A program made the translations under genes and the position numbers. From Anaerolineaceae bacterium UBA6073 (GTDB taxonomy: Bacteria > Chloroflexota > Anaerolineae > Anaerolineales > Anaerolineaceae), in assembly GCA_002436085.1 (NCBI GenBank), contig DIXT01000020.1:76943-140942 (forward strand): 64,000 bases of DNA, given 5' to 3'. This document shows positions 41,431-50,309 of the stretch, in pieces. The notes under the pieces were generated by a model. That model made no database searches, had not been told where the DNA came from, and was given only the letters and a program-made list of their open reading frames with translations. How positions within the stretch are numbered: the first letter of the stretch is position 1; each line of letters begins with the position of its first letter.

Positions 41431-41807
41431 TGAGGGAACTCGCCCAGGTTTTGATAGTGCAGCAAGGTCGGCTCTGGCTGACCCAGCGTGCCTTCCACCA
41501 CAATCAGGTCAATCTGCCAATCCGGAGCCGGATCGCCAAGCTTTGCCAGATAGGCATCCACGCATTGCAGCAAGGATTGCAGTTTTTTAGGTGTGAGCGC
41601 GTCTTCACCAAGGCCGTAGCTCTTTCCCGCGCGGGTTTTCACTTCGACGAACAACAGCACATCGTTCTTTTCCGCGATGATATCTGCCTCACCCAAGCGT
41701 ACGCGAAAATTGCGTTCCACAATTCGATAACCTTGTTTTTCGAGATAAGCGCAAGCTGCCTGCTCTCCCCAATCTCCCAGTTGCTTCCGGTATCCGCGTG
41801 CCATCAT
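41427..41807 (-). CDS. YraN family (UPF0102) endonuclease-like protein
   Basis: About 126 aa. The frame opens at 41867, but the family begins near MARGYRKQLGDWGEQAACAYLEKQG, so ATG 41807 or 41804 is likely. The restriction-endonuclease-like motif RLGEADIIAEKNDVLLFVEVKTR is complete. TATACT lies 5 bases before ATG 41807, so this mRNA too may lack a leader. It overlaps miaA by 4 bases. Confidence 0.85.
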   Translation of the reverse strand: MMARGYRKQLGDWGEQAACAYLEKQGYRIVERNFRVRLGEADIIAEKNDVLLFVEVKTRAGKSYGLGEDALTPKKLQSLLQCVDAYLAKLGDPAPDWQIDLIVVEGTLGQPEPTLLHYQNLGEFPQ

Positions 41808-41941
41808 GCAATAGTATACCCGTACCTTCCAGCCTTTCATAAGTGCCAACGGTAGAATTTCTGTCAACGGTAGAATTTCGGTAATTTCAGTAAAAGTAAG
41901 ATAGAATTGTAAAATTAAACCACGCGGGAAGGACGTATTTT

Positions 41942-43099
41942 ATGGCTGTTGCGGAAATTGTTACTATCGGTACTGAATTGCTTCTGGGTGAAATTCACGA
42001 CACGAACTCACGTTATATCGCCCTGGCGCTGCGTGATATTGGCGTGGACCTGTACCGTCTGACAACTGTAGGGGATAACGTCCAGCGCATTACCGCGACC
42101 CTTCAGGAAGCCCTGATGCGCGCAGATATCGTAATTACGACCGGCGGCCTCGGACCGACTGTGGATGACCCGACCCGCGAGGCAGTAGCTAAGGTATTTA
42201 ATGTTCCCCTCGTGTACCATGAAGAACTTTGGCAGCAGATTCAGGACTGGTTTGGCCGCTATAACCGCACCCCAACCGAAAATAATAAGCGCCAGGCATT
42301 TATCCCCGCGAACAGTATTGCCATAAAGAACGCCGTTGGCACTGCGCCGGCCTTTGCCTTTGAGCTCGGAACCAAAACGGTGATCTCTCTGCCGGGCGTT
42401 CCGCGCGAGATGGAATACCTGATGCAGAATTTTGTGCTCGGGTACCTCAAGGAGCGCTATGGACTGCAGGAAACCGTTATCAAACCCTGGGTAATCCATA
42501 CGATATTTAAAAGCGAATCCAGTATTGACGAATTGATTGGCGACCTGGAAAAGCTCAGCAACCCGACTGTTGGACTGCTCGCGCATCCCGGACAGACTGA
42601 TATCCGCGTGACAGCCAAGGCGGACTCTGCCGTGGAGGCAGAAAATATGATGGCGCCTGTGCTCAAATTGATCCGGGAAAAACTGGGAAACTACATTTAT
42701 GGAGAGAATGACACTACCCTGGAAGAGGCGGTGGCAAATATCCTCGCGCAAAACGACGCGACATTAACCCTGATTGAGGTAGGGACCAAGGGAGAAATCC
42801 TGGCAAGGTTAAAAAAGTACGCTCCTGAACGGGTTAGCGGGGAGTTCATTGACGGTAAAATTTCAGTGGACACACTTAAAGCGCTGGTGGTGGACGCAAA
42901 ATCCCAGCAAAACAGCACGCTTGCGCTTGGAGTAATGTTAATCTCTGAAAGTGATAAACAGAATCTCACCCAGATACTGGAAGCAGCGGATACAGAAAAA
43001 ATCCAACAGCGCTTGTACGGTGGCCCTCCTGGCGACGGTCAGATCTGGACAGTAAACTCAGCGCTGGACGCAATTCGCCACTACTTCCTCAATTACTAA
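41942..43099 (+). CDS. cinA: CinA-like protein, C-terminal deamidase motif lost
   Basis: 385 aa. The N-terminal COG1058/MoaB-like domain is intact (TIGTELLLGEIHDTNSRYIA, TTGGLGPTVDDPTREAVA). The C-terminal half corresponds to the NMN deamidase domain, but the catalytic AESCTGG segment reads IEVGTKGE, and the PGSS.F.GG loop is absent. The pyrophosphatase/MoaB half may still work; NMN deamidase activity is unlikely. Confidence 0.88.
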   Translation: MAVAEIVTIGTELLLGEIHDTNSRYIALALRDIGVDLYRLTTVGDNVQRITATLQEALMRADIVITTGGLGPTVDDPTREAVAKVFNVPLVYHEELWQQIQDWFGRYNRTPTENNKRQAFIPANSIAIKNAVGTAPAFAFELGTKTVISLPGVPREMEYLMQNFVLGYLKERYGLQETVIKPWVIHTIFKSESSIDELIGDLEKLSNPTVGLLAHPGQTDIRVTAKADSAVEAENMMAPVLKLIREKLGNYIYGENDTTLEEAVANILAQNDATLTLIEVGTKGEILARLKKYAPERVSGEFIDGKISVDTLKALVVDAKSQQNSTLALGVMLISESDKQNLTQILEAADTEKIQQRLYGGPPGDGQIWTVNSALDAIRHYFLNY

Positions 43100-43108
43100 A
43101 GGAGAAAA

Positions 43109-45109
43109 ATGGAACGCGCAGAACAAATCCTCACCAACGCCATCGTGCTCACCATGGACGGCGACTACAACATTTATGAACCCGGCGCTGTCGCCATTAG
43201 CGCCCAAAAAATTCTCGCGGCTGGTAATGAAAAAGACATCCTGAGCGGTTACGAGGCGGAAGAGGTGTTGGATTGCGGCGGAAAAGTGCTCATGCCGGGT
43301 TTAATCAACGCGCATACACATGTTCCAATGACCCTGCTGCGCGGTCTGGCGGATGACCTGCGCCTGGACGTCTGGTTGATGGGTTATATGATGCCGGTCG
43401 AACGTGAATTTGTCACCCCGGAATTCGTGCGCCTGGGCACTAAACTGGCTTGTGCTGAGTTTATACGCTCAGGGATTACCTGTTTCAACGACATGTACTA
43501 CTTTGAGGACGCCGTCGCGGAAGCGACCAATGAAGCCGGTTTACGCGCCTTGGTAGGTCAGACTGTCATGAAATATCCCGCTCCGGATGCCCCCTCATAC
43601 GAGGTTGCCATCGCGCTGTGCGAGGATTTGATTAAAAAATGGAAGGGACATCCGCTGATTATTCCGGCTATTGCCCCGCATGCGGTCTACACAACCACCC
43701 CGGAAATCTTGACCGCCTTATGTGATATGGCAAAAAAATACGACGTGCCTGTGCATTTCCACGTTTCTGAGACCCTTTCTGAAGTAGAGAATCTGCGGCA
43801 GGAGCAGGGCATGCCCGTAATCCCGTATGTGCGCAAGTTCGGAATGCTGGAAACCAAGCTTATAGCTGCCCACTGCGTGCACGTGGATGAGGGGGAAATC
43901 CGCAGTATGCAGCACGCGGGCGTTGGTATCGCCCATAACCCGTCTTCTAATCTCAAGCTCGCCTCCGGTTTTGCCCCTATCGCGCGCATGCTGGAACTGA
44001 ACACGAATGTAGGCATTGGTACTGATGGCACGGCTTCTAATAACGACCTGGATATGATCGATGAAATCCGCCTGGCAAGCTTTGTCGCCAAGGCCGTAGC
44101 GGAAGACCCCACCGCGCTGCCTGCCCGCCAGGCTTTGGCTATGGCAACCTGCATCGGCGCAAAGGCGCTGCACATTGCTGATATTACCGGCAGCCTGGAA
44201 AAGGGGAAACGCGCAGACCTGATTCTGCTGGATATTTCCCCGCTGCACAACCAGCCGCGTTTCCGTCGGGATTCTGAGAATATCTACGCGCAAATTATCT
44301 ATGCCGCAAAATCTACCGATATCACAGATGTGATGGTCGACGGTAGATGGCTAATGCGCGCGCGAAAATTGCTGACCCTGGATGAGGCAGAATTAATCCG
44401 CCAGGCCAGTCTGGTTGCTGAAGATATTGACCGCTTCCTGAAGAACCGCGAGGAATCGGTGCTCTCCAAGTTGATCGCCATCGGCGGCGCGGCTGAGGAA
44501 GAAAGCTTTGAGGTTCAGGCCAAAGTGCGTGTTGACGATTTGGAACCTATACTGGCCGCGCTCGATACGCCTGAAATCCAGATTGTTCGCACCCGCCATT
44601 ACCATGAGTATGATAATTACTTCAACTTTGAGGACCCCGGGCAAGGCAGGCTGCGCTATCGTGAGGATGAATTCATCGGAAAGAACGACGAAATTACCAG
44701 CGTGCGCTCGCGCCTTACCCTGCTCGGAGAGCCTGAAAGCGCGCTGCGCGATGCACAAGAGGGCGCCTATGCGGGCGATAAGATTATGCTCTCCCGCTCT
44801 AGGTACCTTGCCCCCGCGGTGCATAGCTTGCGTTTTTACACCGAGTACTTCAAGCCCTCAGAATTGGTTGAAATAGAAAAGAGCCGCCTGCGCTATCTTG
44901 TCAAATTCCATGACACCGAGTTTTTCATCAACCTGGATAAGGTGACTAAACCAAAACTCGGCAAGTTTGTAGAAATCAAGAGCCGCACCTGGAGCCGGCA
45001 GGACGCTCGGAACAAGACACTTCTGATGCGCGAGCTGCTGGAAACCCTGGGTTTGGGCTCCCTGCCGCTGGTCACAAAAGATTACATCCACCTCGTGGAA
45101 GAACTTTAG
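43109..45109 (+). CDS. SAH/MTA deaminase fused to a CYTH domain
   Basis: 666 aa, much longer than the usual 430-440 aa MtaD/SahH-deaminase. Residues 1-445 are a complete metal-dependent amidohydrolase: NAHTHVPMTLLRG (H69, H71), PVHFHVSET, AHCVHVDEGE and GIGTDGTASNNDLDM. Residues about 466-666 form a CYTH (adenylate cyclase/thiamine-triphosphatase) tunnel: FEVQAKV in place of ExExK, RLRYRED, IEKSRLRYLVKF and GKFVEIKSR. AAAGGAGA precedes the ATG 9 bases after cinA. The first half likely deaminates SAH, MTA or adenosine; the CYTH ligand is unknown. Confidence 0.85.
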   Translation: MERAEQILTNAIVLTMDGDYNIYEPGAVAISAQKILAAGNEKDILSGYEAEEVLDCGGKVLMPGLINAHTHVPMTLLRGLADDLRLDVWLMGYMMPVEREFVTPEFVRLGTKLACAEFIRSGITCFNDMYYFEDAVAEATNEAGLRALVGQTVMKYPAPDAPSYEVAIALCEDLIKKWKGHPLIIPAIAPHAVYTTTPEILTALCDMAKKYDVPVHFHVSETLSEVENLRQEQGMPVIPYVRKFGMLETKLIAAHCVHVDEGEIRSMQHAGVGIAHNPSSNLKLASGFAPIARMLELNTNVGIGTDGTASNNDLDMIDEIRLASFVAKAVAEDPTALPARQALAMATCIGAKALHIADITGSLEKGKRADLILLDISPLHNQPRFRRDSENIYAQIIYAAKSTDITDVMVDGRWLMRARKLLTLDEAELIRQASLVAEDIDRFLKNREESVLSKLIAIGGAAEEESFEVQAKVRVDDLEPILAALDTPEIQIVRTRHYHEYDNYFNFEDPGQGRLRYREDEFIGKNDEITSVRSRLTLLGEPESALRDAQEGAYAGDKIMLSRSRYLAPAVHSLRFYTEYFKPSELVEIEKSRLRYLVKFHDTEFFINLDKVTKPKLGKFVEIKSRTWSRQDARNKTLLMRELLETLGLGSLPLVTKDYIHLVEEL

Positions 45110-45116
45110 GAACACG

Positions 45117-46571
45117 ATGCGCAGTCCGGGAAAAATCAAAGTCCTATTTGCCAGCGCGGAAGCTTCTCCGCTGGTAAAAGTGGGCGGTCTGGGCGACGTT
45201 GCCGGCGCGCTGCCCGGCGCCCTGGCGGAAGAAGCCGGGAATGAGCTGGATATTCGCCTTTTCCTTCCCTTCCACGCGGATATCAAGCGGAAAGACCCGC
45301 CTTTGGGTTTGCTGGGCACCTTTTCAGTTCCTTATGGGACGAAAGCTTTCTCTGTTGAACTTTTTGTAACTGAGCTGCAAGGATTAAAAACATACCTCCT
45401 GGACAGCGAGGTGTTCAACCATAATTCTCCGGTTTATCACGGGGACCCAGCTCTGGATGGACGCAAGTATGCTGCGTTTTCTGTTGCGCTCCTGGAGGCC
45501 GCCCGCTTCCTGGGCTGGCAGCCGGATATTGTGCACGCCAACGACTGGCACACCGCCCTGGCTATATATGCGTTAAAGACCTTGTATAAAGAAGACCCAT
45601 TCTTTGGCAAAACCCGCAGCCTGCTGACCATTCATAATCTGCCCTTTAACGGCTACGGCTCAGAATTTGCGATAACAGAACTTGGGTTCCCTCTCAGCAG
45701 TGACGCGGACCTGCCGGATTGGGCCCGCCTGACACCCCTACCGCTCGGAATCTCCGCCGCTGACCAGATTGTTACTGTGTCGCCCAACTACGCCCGGGAA
45801 ATACAGACTCGCGATTTTGGCTGCGGGTTGCATGAATACCTTCAGAAAAACAAGCACAAACTCACGGGAATTCTTAACGGCATCGACACAAAAATCTGGA
45901 ACCCGGCTGTCGATCCATACATTCTGCATCACTATGACTCCAAGGATCTCAGCGGGAAAGCGCAAAACAAGGCTGCTCTGCAGCGCGAACTCAACCTGGA
46001 AGAAAACCCTGAAATTCCACTGCTGACAGTTGTCAGCCGCTTGGATTACCAGAAAGGCATTGGGTTGATTTTTGACGCGATACCGGAAAACGTGCGTAAA
46101 TCCTGGCAAATGGTTTTATTGGGAACCGGTGCCCCGGACCTGGAAGCCAGGGCTGCCGACCTGATGCGCCAATTCCCCCGGAAAATTGTCAGCTTGCTGA
46201 GATTTGACGAGCGAATGGCGCATAAAATATACGCAGCCGGAGATATTTTCATCATGCCCTCGCTTTATGAACCATGCGGTCTTTCACAAATGATCGCAAT
46301 GCGTTACGGCAGCATTCCGATAGCGCGCGCCACCGGCGGTTTGCAAGACAGCATCATCAACTATCAAAAGGACCCGGAGAAAGCTTCAGGTTTCCTGTTC
46401 ACGGAAAAAACTTATGAGGGACTGGTGAACACGTTGAATTCAGCCATTCTGCTATTCCGTGATAAGGACGCCTGGACGAGATTAATGAACAATGCTATGC
46501 AGGGTGACTTCTCATGGAAGGCATCTGCGCAGAATTACTGGAATAGTTATCAGGAACTAATAAAAGAATAA
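45117..46571 (+). CDS. glgA: Glycogen synthase (GT5)
   Basis: A 484-aa ADP-glucose (or UDP-glucose) alpha-1,4-glucan synthase. The N-terminal KVGGLGDVAGALP is the sugar-nucleotide loop; the C-terminal half has LDYQKGIGLI and PSLYEPCGLSQMIAMRYGSIPIARATGGLQD. It starts 7 bases after the deaminase-CYTH gene and is followed by malQ, so glycogen synthesis and remodelling are linked. Confidence 0.94.
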   Translation: MRSPGKIKVLFASAEASPLVKVGGLGDVAGALPGALAEEAGNELDIRLFLPFHADIKRKDPPLGLLGTFSVPYGTKAFSVELFVTELQGLKTYLLDSEVFNHNSPVYHGDPALDGRKYAAFSVALLEAARFLGWQPDIVHANDWHTALAIYALKTLYKEDPFFGKTRSLLTIHNLPFNGYGSEFAITELGFPLSSDADLPDWARLTPLPLGISAADQIVTVSPNYAREIQTRDFGCGLHEYLQKNKHKLTGILNGIDTKIWNPAVDPYILHHYDSKDLSGKAQNKAALQRELNLEENPEIPLLTVVSRLDYQKGIGLIFDAIPENVRKSWQMVLLGTGAPDLEARAADLMRQFPRKIVSLLRFDERMAHKIYAAGDIFIMPSLYEPCGLSQMIAMRYGSIPIARATGGLQDSIINYQKDPEKASGFLFTEKTYEGLVNTLNSAILLFRDKDAWTRLMNNAMQGDFSWKASAQNYWNSYQELIKE

Positions 46572-46587
46572 CAACAGAGGTGAGGAT

Positions 46588-48150
46588 ATGCAGACTACTC
46601 GGTTTTCAGGCGTGCTTCTCCATCCCACAAGCTTTCCCGGACCGGATGGAATCGGGGATTTAGGTCCAGAAGCTTACCGTTGGATTGACTTCTTGAAGGG
46701 CAGCGGCTGCCAGATGTGGCAGATTCTTCCGCTCGGCCCGACCGGCTACGGTGATTCTCCTTACCAATGTTTTTCTGCTTTTGCGGGCAATCCCTTCCTG
46801 GTAAGCCCCCTTCTGCTCTTGGAGGACGGCTTATTGTCATTGGATGACCTCAGGGACCGCCCAAAGTTCCCGGCTGAACGCGTCGACTTTGGCCCCGCGA
46901 TCATTTGGAAGAACACCATTCTGGACCGGGCATACGTGAATTATGAACTGCTCACCCGCCCATCCAAATTGGTCGAGGAATTTGATAGTTTCCGCGCTGA
47001 ACACCGAGCCTGGTTGGAAGATTACAGCCTTTTTATGGCGATTAAAGAAAGTCAGAACGGAGAACCCTGGAACCTGTGGCCCAAACCGCTTAAATTCCGG
47101 GAAACAAGCGCACTTGAGGAGTTTTCCCGCGAGAAACGCTCCCAGATTGAAAAACATCAGTTCAGCCAGTTTCTGTTTTTCCGCCAATGGAACGCCCTGA
47201 AGCAGTACGCTCATGATCAGGGAATCCAGATTATCGGCGACATTCCTTTCGTCATCGCGCAGGACAGCGCTGACGTGTGGGCCAACCCTAAACTTTTCCT
47301 GCTGGACGCTGAGCTTAACCCAACCGTTGTAGCTGGCGTCCCCCCGGATTATTTTTCTGCGGACGGACAGCTGTGGGGCAATCCGCTGTACGATTGGCCG
47401 GTGCACAAAGCTAACGGCTATCAATGGTGGAAAGACCGCATGGCTTCCGTGTTGGGATTGGTCGATAAAATCCGCCTGGATCACTTCCGAGGTTTTGCCG
47501 CAGCCTGGAATGTACCCTTCGGCAAGCTCACAGCCCGCCAGGGTGAGTGGGTCAAAGGTCCTGGGATAGAATTGTTTGAAGAACTGCAGCATGCATTCCC
47601 CAAACTGCCAATCATCGCCGAGGACCTTGGCGTGATTACACCCGACGTGGAAGAGATGCGCGACCGTTTCGAACTTCCGGGCATGAAAATTCTGCAGTTC
47701 GCTTTCACAGGCGATCCTGAAGACGACTTCCTCCCGCACCACTACCCAGTCAACTGCTTTGCATATACCGGGTCGCACGATAACAATACAGCCAAGGGTT
47801 GGTACGACCAGGCCTCGGCGCGGGAAAAGGATTTTTGCCGCCGGTACTTGAACGTCTCAGGAGAGGACATCGCCTGGTCCATGATCCGCGCCTGTTGGCA
47901 AACTGTTGCCAGGTATGTGGTAGCCCCCATGCAGGACCTGCTTTCTCTGGGTGCCGAAGCTCGCATGAATTTGCCCGGCTCGCAGAGCGGAAACTGGTCC
48001 TGGCGGATGCCGCCAAACGCGCTGACAGAGCAGCTGAAAAAGCGGTTGTGGGAGATGAACCTGCTTTACAGCCGCTTACCTGCAGAGGAAAAAGCACGTT
48101 ATACTGCAAAACTAAATGCTGATCTGAGCGGCTCGGTTAAACCCCATTAG
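46588..48150 (+). CDS. malQ: 4-alpha-glucanotransferase
   Basis: A 520-aa GH77 amylomaltase that transfers alpha-1,4-glucan segments. Motifs: GPTGYGDSPYQCFSAFAGNP, IGDIPFVIAQDSADVW, the nucleophile region DKIRLDHFRGF, the acid IIAEDLGVITPDV, and GSHDNNT. It starts 16 bases after glgA. Confidence 0.95.
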   Translation: MQTTRFSGVLLHPTSFPGPDGIGDLGPEAYRWIDFLKGSGCQMWQILPLGPTGYGDSPYQCFSAFAGNPFLVSPLLLLEDGLLSLDDLRDRPKFPAERVDFGPAIIWKNTILDRAYVNYELLTRPSKLVEEFDSFRAEHRAWLEDYSLFMAIKESQNGEPWNLWPKPLKFRETSALEEFSREKRSQIEKHQFSQFLFFRQWNALKQYAHDQGIQIIGDIPFVIAQDSADVWANPKLFLLDAELNPTVVAGVPPDYFSADGQLWGNPLYDWPVHKANGYQWWKDRMASVLGLVDKIRLDHFRGFAAAWNVPFGKLTARQGEWVKGPGIELFEELQHAFPKLPIIAEDLGVITPDVEEMRDRFELPGMKILQFAFTGDPEDDFLPHHYPVNCFAYTGSHDNNTAKGWYDQASAREKDFCRRYLNVSGEDIAWSMIRACWQTVARYVVAPMQDLLSLGAEARMNLPGSQSGNWSWRMPPNALTEQLKKRLWEMNLLYSRLPAEEKARYTAKLNADLSGSVKPH

Positions 48151-49072
48151 AGGCTTTTGAGGGCAGCACAGAAACCGTAATTCCGATCAAAATCAGAATA
48201 CCGCCAACGACTTCCAACGTTGACGGTATTTCTTTGAGGAATACAATCGCCAGGATCGTTGAACCAATAGGCTCACCTAAGAGCGCCATCGAAATTACTG
48301 TGGCGGGGAGGAATTTCAAAGTATAGTTCAATACTGAGTGTCCGAGCGTCTGGGGAACAAGCGCCATTGCCAAAAATATCAGATAAGCGCTCGAAGAGTA
48401 ACCAAACAGCTTCTCACCGCGAAAAACTGACATAAATAAAAGGATTAGCGCCGCGCTGGCGTAAACGACCAGCGTATACTGGGAATTGTCGGTTTCAGCC
48501 CGGATTTTCCTTCCGATCAACATATACCCTGAAGCCATCCACGCTCCAAGCAATGCCAGCAGCATGCCTTGAATAGTCTGGGTATTAATGCCGGATTGGC
48601 TTTGCGCGCAGACCAGACCAGAAGCTGTGAGCTTACAGGAACTGCTGAGCGCGATAATGATACCCCCCAGCAGGGCAAACAGCATCCCCACATAGAAACT
48701 GCGCTGAACCTTTTCTTTGAGCACTAACGGGGAGAGCAAAGCTACCCACAGCGGCGTGGTGGTGACCAGGATGACCGAACTGCTGACGCTGATAAGCTCT
48801 AGCGAACTGATCCAGGCGACGAAATGTGCCGCCAGGAATGCCCCGGCAAGCGTCATCCATATCAGGTTGCTTTTGGAGAGATTGCTCCGGTTGTGCGGTC
48901 CTGCCAGGTATACCAACCCGCTTAGGAGCGCTGAGAATACAAGGCGGTATGTTGCAATGACTAATGCGGACGCCTGATTATTCACAAGGCGAATTAGAAT
49001 TGCTGCGGTTGACACAGCCAGGATTGCGATGAAGAGTAAGATAAAGGAGCTGAAGCGCTTGGTTTGAGACAA
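48137..49072 (-). CDS. EamA-family (DMT) permease
   Basis: 311 aa with about ten membrane helices in two EamA repeats (VNNQASALVIATYRLVFSALL in the first, ALLGEPIGSTILAIVFLKEIPS in the second). Typical substrates are amino acids or metabolites for export; the substrate is not deducible. It converges on malQ with overlapping ends. Confidence 0.88.
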   Translation of the reverse strand: MSQTKRFSSFILLFIAILAVSTAAILIRLVNNQASALVIATYRLVFSALLSGLVYLAGPHNRSNLSKSNLIWMTLAGAFLAAHFVAWISSLELISVSSSVILVTTTPLWVALLSPLVLKEKVQRSFYVGMLFALLGGIIIALSSSCKLTASGLVCAQSQSGINTQTIQGMLLALLGAWMASGYMLIGRKIRAETDNSQYTLVVYASAALILLFMSVFRGEKLFGYSSSAYLIFLAMALVPQTLGHSVLNYTLKFLPATVISMALLGEPIGSTILAIVFLKEIPSTLEVVGGILILIGITVSVLPSKASNGV

Positions 49073-49131
49073 TTGGTAACCTTTTGGAACTGTGTTAAAC
49101 TAATGCGATGATTTTACCGCTGGAGTGAAAA

Positions 49132-49545
49132 ATGGCATATGTAATTACCAATTTATGCTTGCGGGACGGCGGCTGCGTGGTTGCTTGCCCGGTAGCTTGT
49201 ATTGTTCCCGGCAAACCTGAGGAAAAACACCCTCTTTACTATATTGATCCGAATACTTGCATCGACTGCGGAGCTTGTCTACCCGAGTGTCCATACGGTG
49301 CGATTTTCACCCTGCATGATGTTCCCCAGTCCTACGTCGCTACCGGTGGCGAAGTGCTTAGCGCACCTGTAGGCACGCCTGGATACGTAAAACCCCTGGA
49401 TACTTTCACTTACGAAGGCGACCCGGTGCATATCCCTGCCACGCGCGTTCTCGCGCCTGGGGAGATTGTCGATCTGACCGAATTCATCCGGATTAACCGG
49501 GACTTCTTTGAAAACGGTCCCGGTTACGAAGCTCTGCTTTCTTAG
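49132..49545 (+). CDS. Ferredoxin, two 4Fe-4S type
   Basis: 137 aa. The first Cys set is C9, C15, C19, C23 (CLRDGGCVVACPVAC) and the second is C43, C46, C49, C53 (CIDCGACLPECP). The N-terminal spacing resembles seven-iron/eight-iron FdxA-type ferredoxins. The C-terminal 80 residues extend the fold (TEFIRINRDFFENGPGYEALL). A low-potential electron carrier in the cytosol. Confidence 0.9.
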   Translation: MAYVITNLCLRDGGCVVACPVACIVPGKPEEKHPLYYIDPNTCIDCGACLPECPYGAIFTLHDVPQSYVATGGEVLSAPVGTPGYVKPLDTFTYEGDPVHIPATRVLAPGEIVDLTEFIRINRDFFENGPGYEALLS

Positions 49546-50294
49546 GTTTTCTGAACTGAAGCTTCCTTAGCGGCCATCCCTGCGCCGATGATTCCCGCCA
49601 TATTTTCCAGCTTGGCGGGAAGAATTTTTGTTTTTACCTTCAGGTACTCCGCATAACTTTCATATTTAGAGCTGATGCCGCCGCCAAGAATGAACAAATC
49701 CGGGTTAAACAGGAATTCGTAAGTCCGTAATACTTCAGTGAAAGCCTTTCCCCATTCCTTCCAGCTCATGTCATCTCTCTGCCGGGCAGCATCAGATGCG
49801 CGGGTCTCCGCGTCTTTCCCGCGGATTTTCAGGTGCCCGAGCTCGGTATTGGGGATCAGGTGTCCGTCCACAAACAGTGCGGAGCCAATACCTGTGCCGA
49901 TCGTGAGAAACAGCACGGTTCTGTATTGACGCGCTTCTTCCACTCCAAAACGCATCTCAGCCAGACCGGCGGCGTCTGCATCGTTCAGCACAGTAGTAAT
50001 TTGCCCGGTTTGATTGAATAGCAAGGCCGCGATGTCCGTACCAATCCAGTTCTTGTGAAGGTTGGCGGCGGTTAATGCCACGCCTTTTTTCACGACACCT
50101 GGATATCCTGCGCCAATAATGCCATGATAGCCCAATTTCTTGCGGATTTTTTCGGCGAGCGCGGCAACTTCTTTGGGTTTCACCGGTACTTCCGTCTCAA
50201 AGCGGACGCGTTCAGAAACCATCTTTCCCGTCTCAGTATCCACCAAGGCCCCTTTTGTGGCGGAGCCGCCAATATCTATGCCTAATGTAATCAT
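49542..50294 (-). CDS. ppgK: Polyphosphate glucokinase (ROK family)
   Basis: A 250-aa kinase phosphorylating glucose, probably with polyphosphate as well as ATP. N-terminal LGIDIGGSATKGALVD is the phosphate loop; GYPGVVKKGVALTAANLHKNWIGTD, LNDADAAGLAE and FLTIGTGIGSALFVDG follow the PPGK pattern. It fits the glgA-malQ glucan theme and ends against the ferredoxin gene. Likely cotranscribed with mltG. Confidence 0.88.
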   Translation of the reverse strand: MITLGIDIGGSATKGALVDTETGKMVSERVRFETEVPVKPKEVAALAEKIRKKLGYHGIIGAGYPGVVKKGVALTAANLHKNWIGTDIAALLFNQTGQITTVLNDADAAGLAEMRFGVEEARQYRTVLFLTIGTGIGSALFVDGHLIPNTELGHLKIRGKDAETRASDAARQRDDMSWKEWGKAFTEVLRTYEFLFNPDLFILGGGISSKYESYAEYLKVKTKILPAKLENMAGIIGAGMAAKEASVQKT

Positions 50295-50309
50295 TCTTCC
50301 TCCGAAGTT

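Noticed and set aside
41848..41878. Tandem direct repeat CAACGGTAGAATTTC upstream of cinA
   Set aside because: Two copies only, 16 bases apart; no spacer pattern of a CRISPR and no clear regulatory context.
46837..47778. A 313-codon open frame opposite malQ
   Set aside because: The plus-strand frame is a full GH77 enzyme with all catalytic motifs; the antisense frame shows none.
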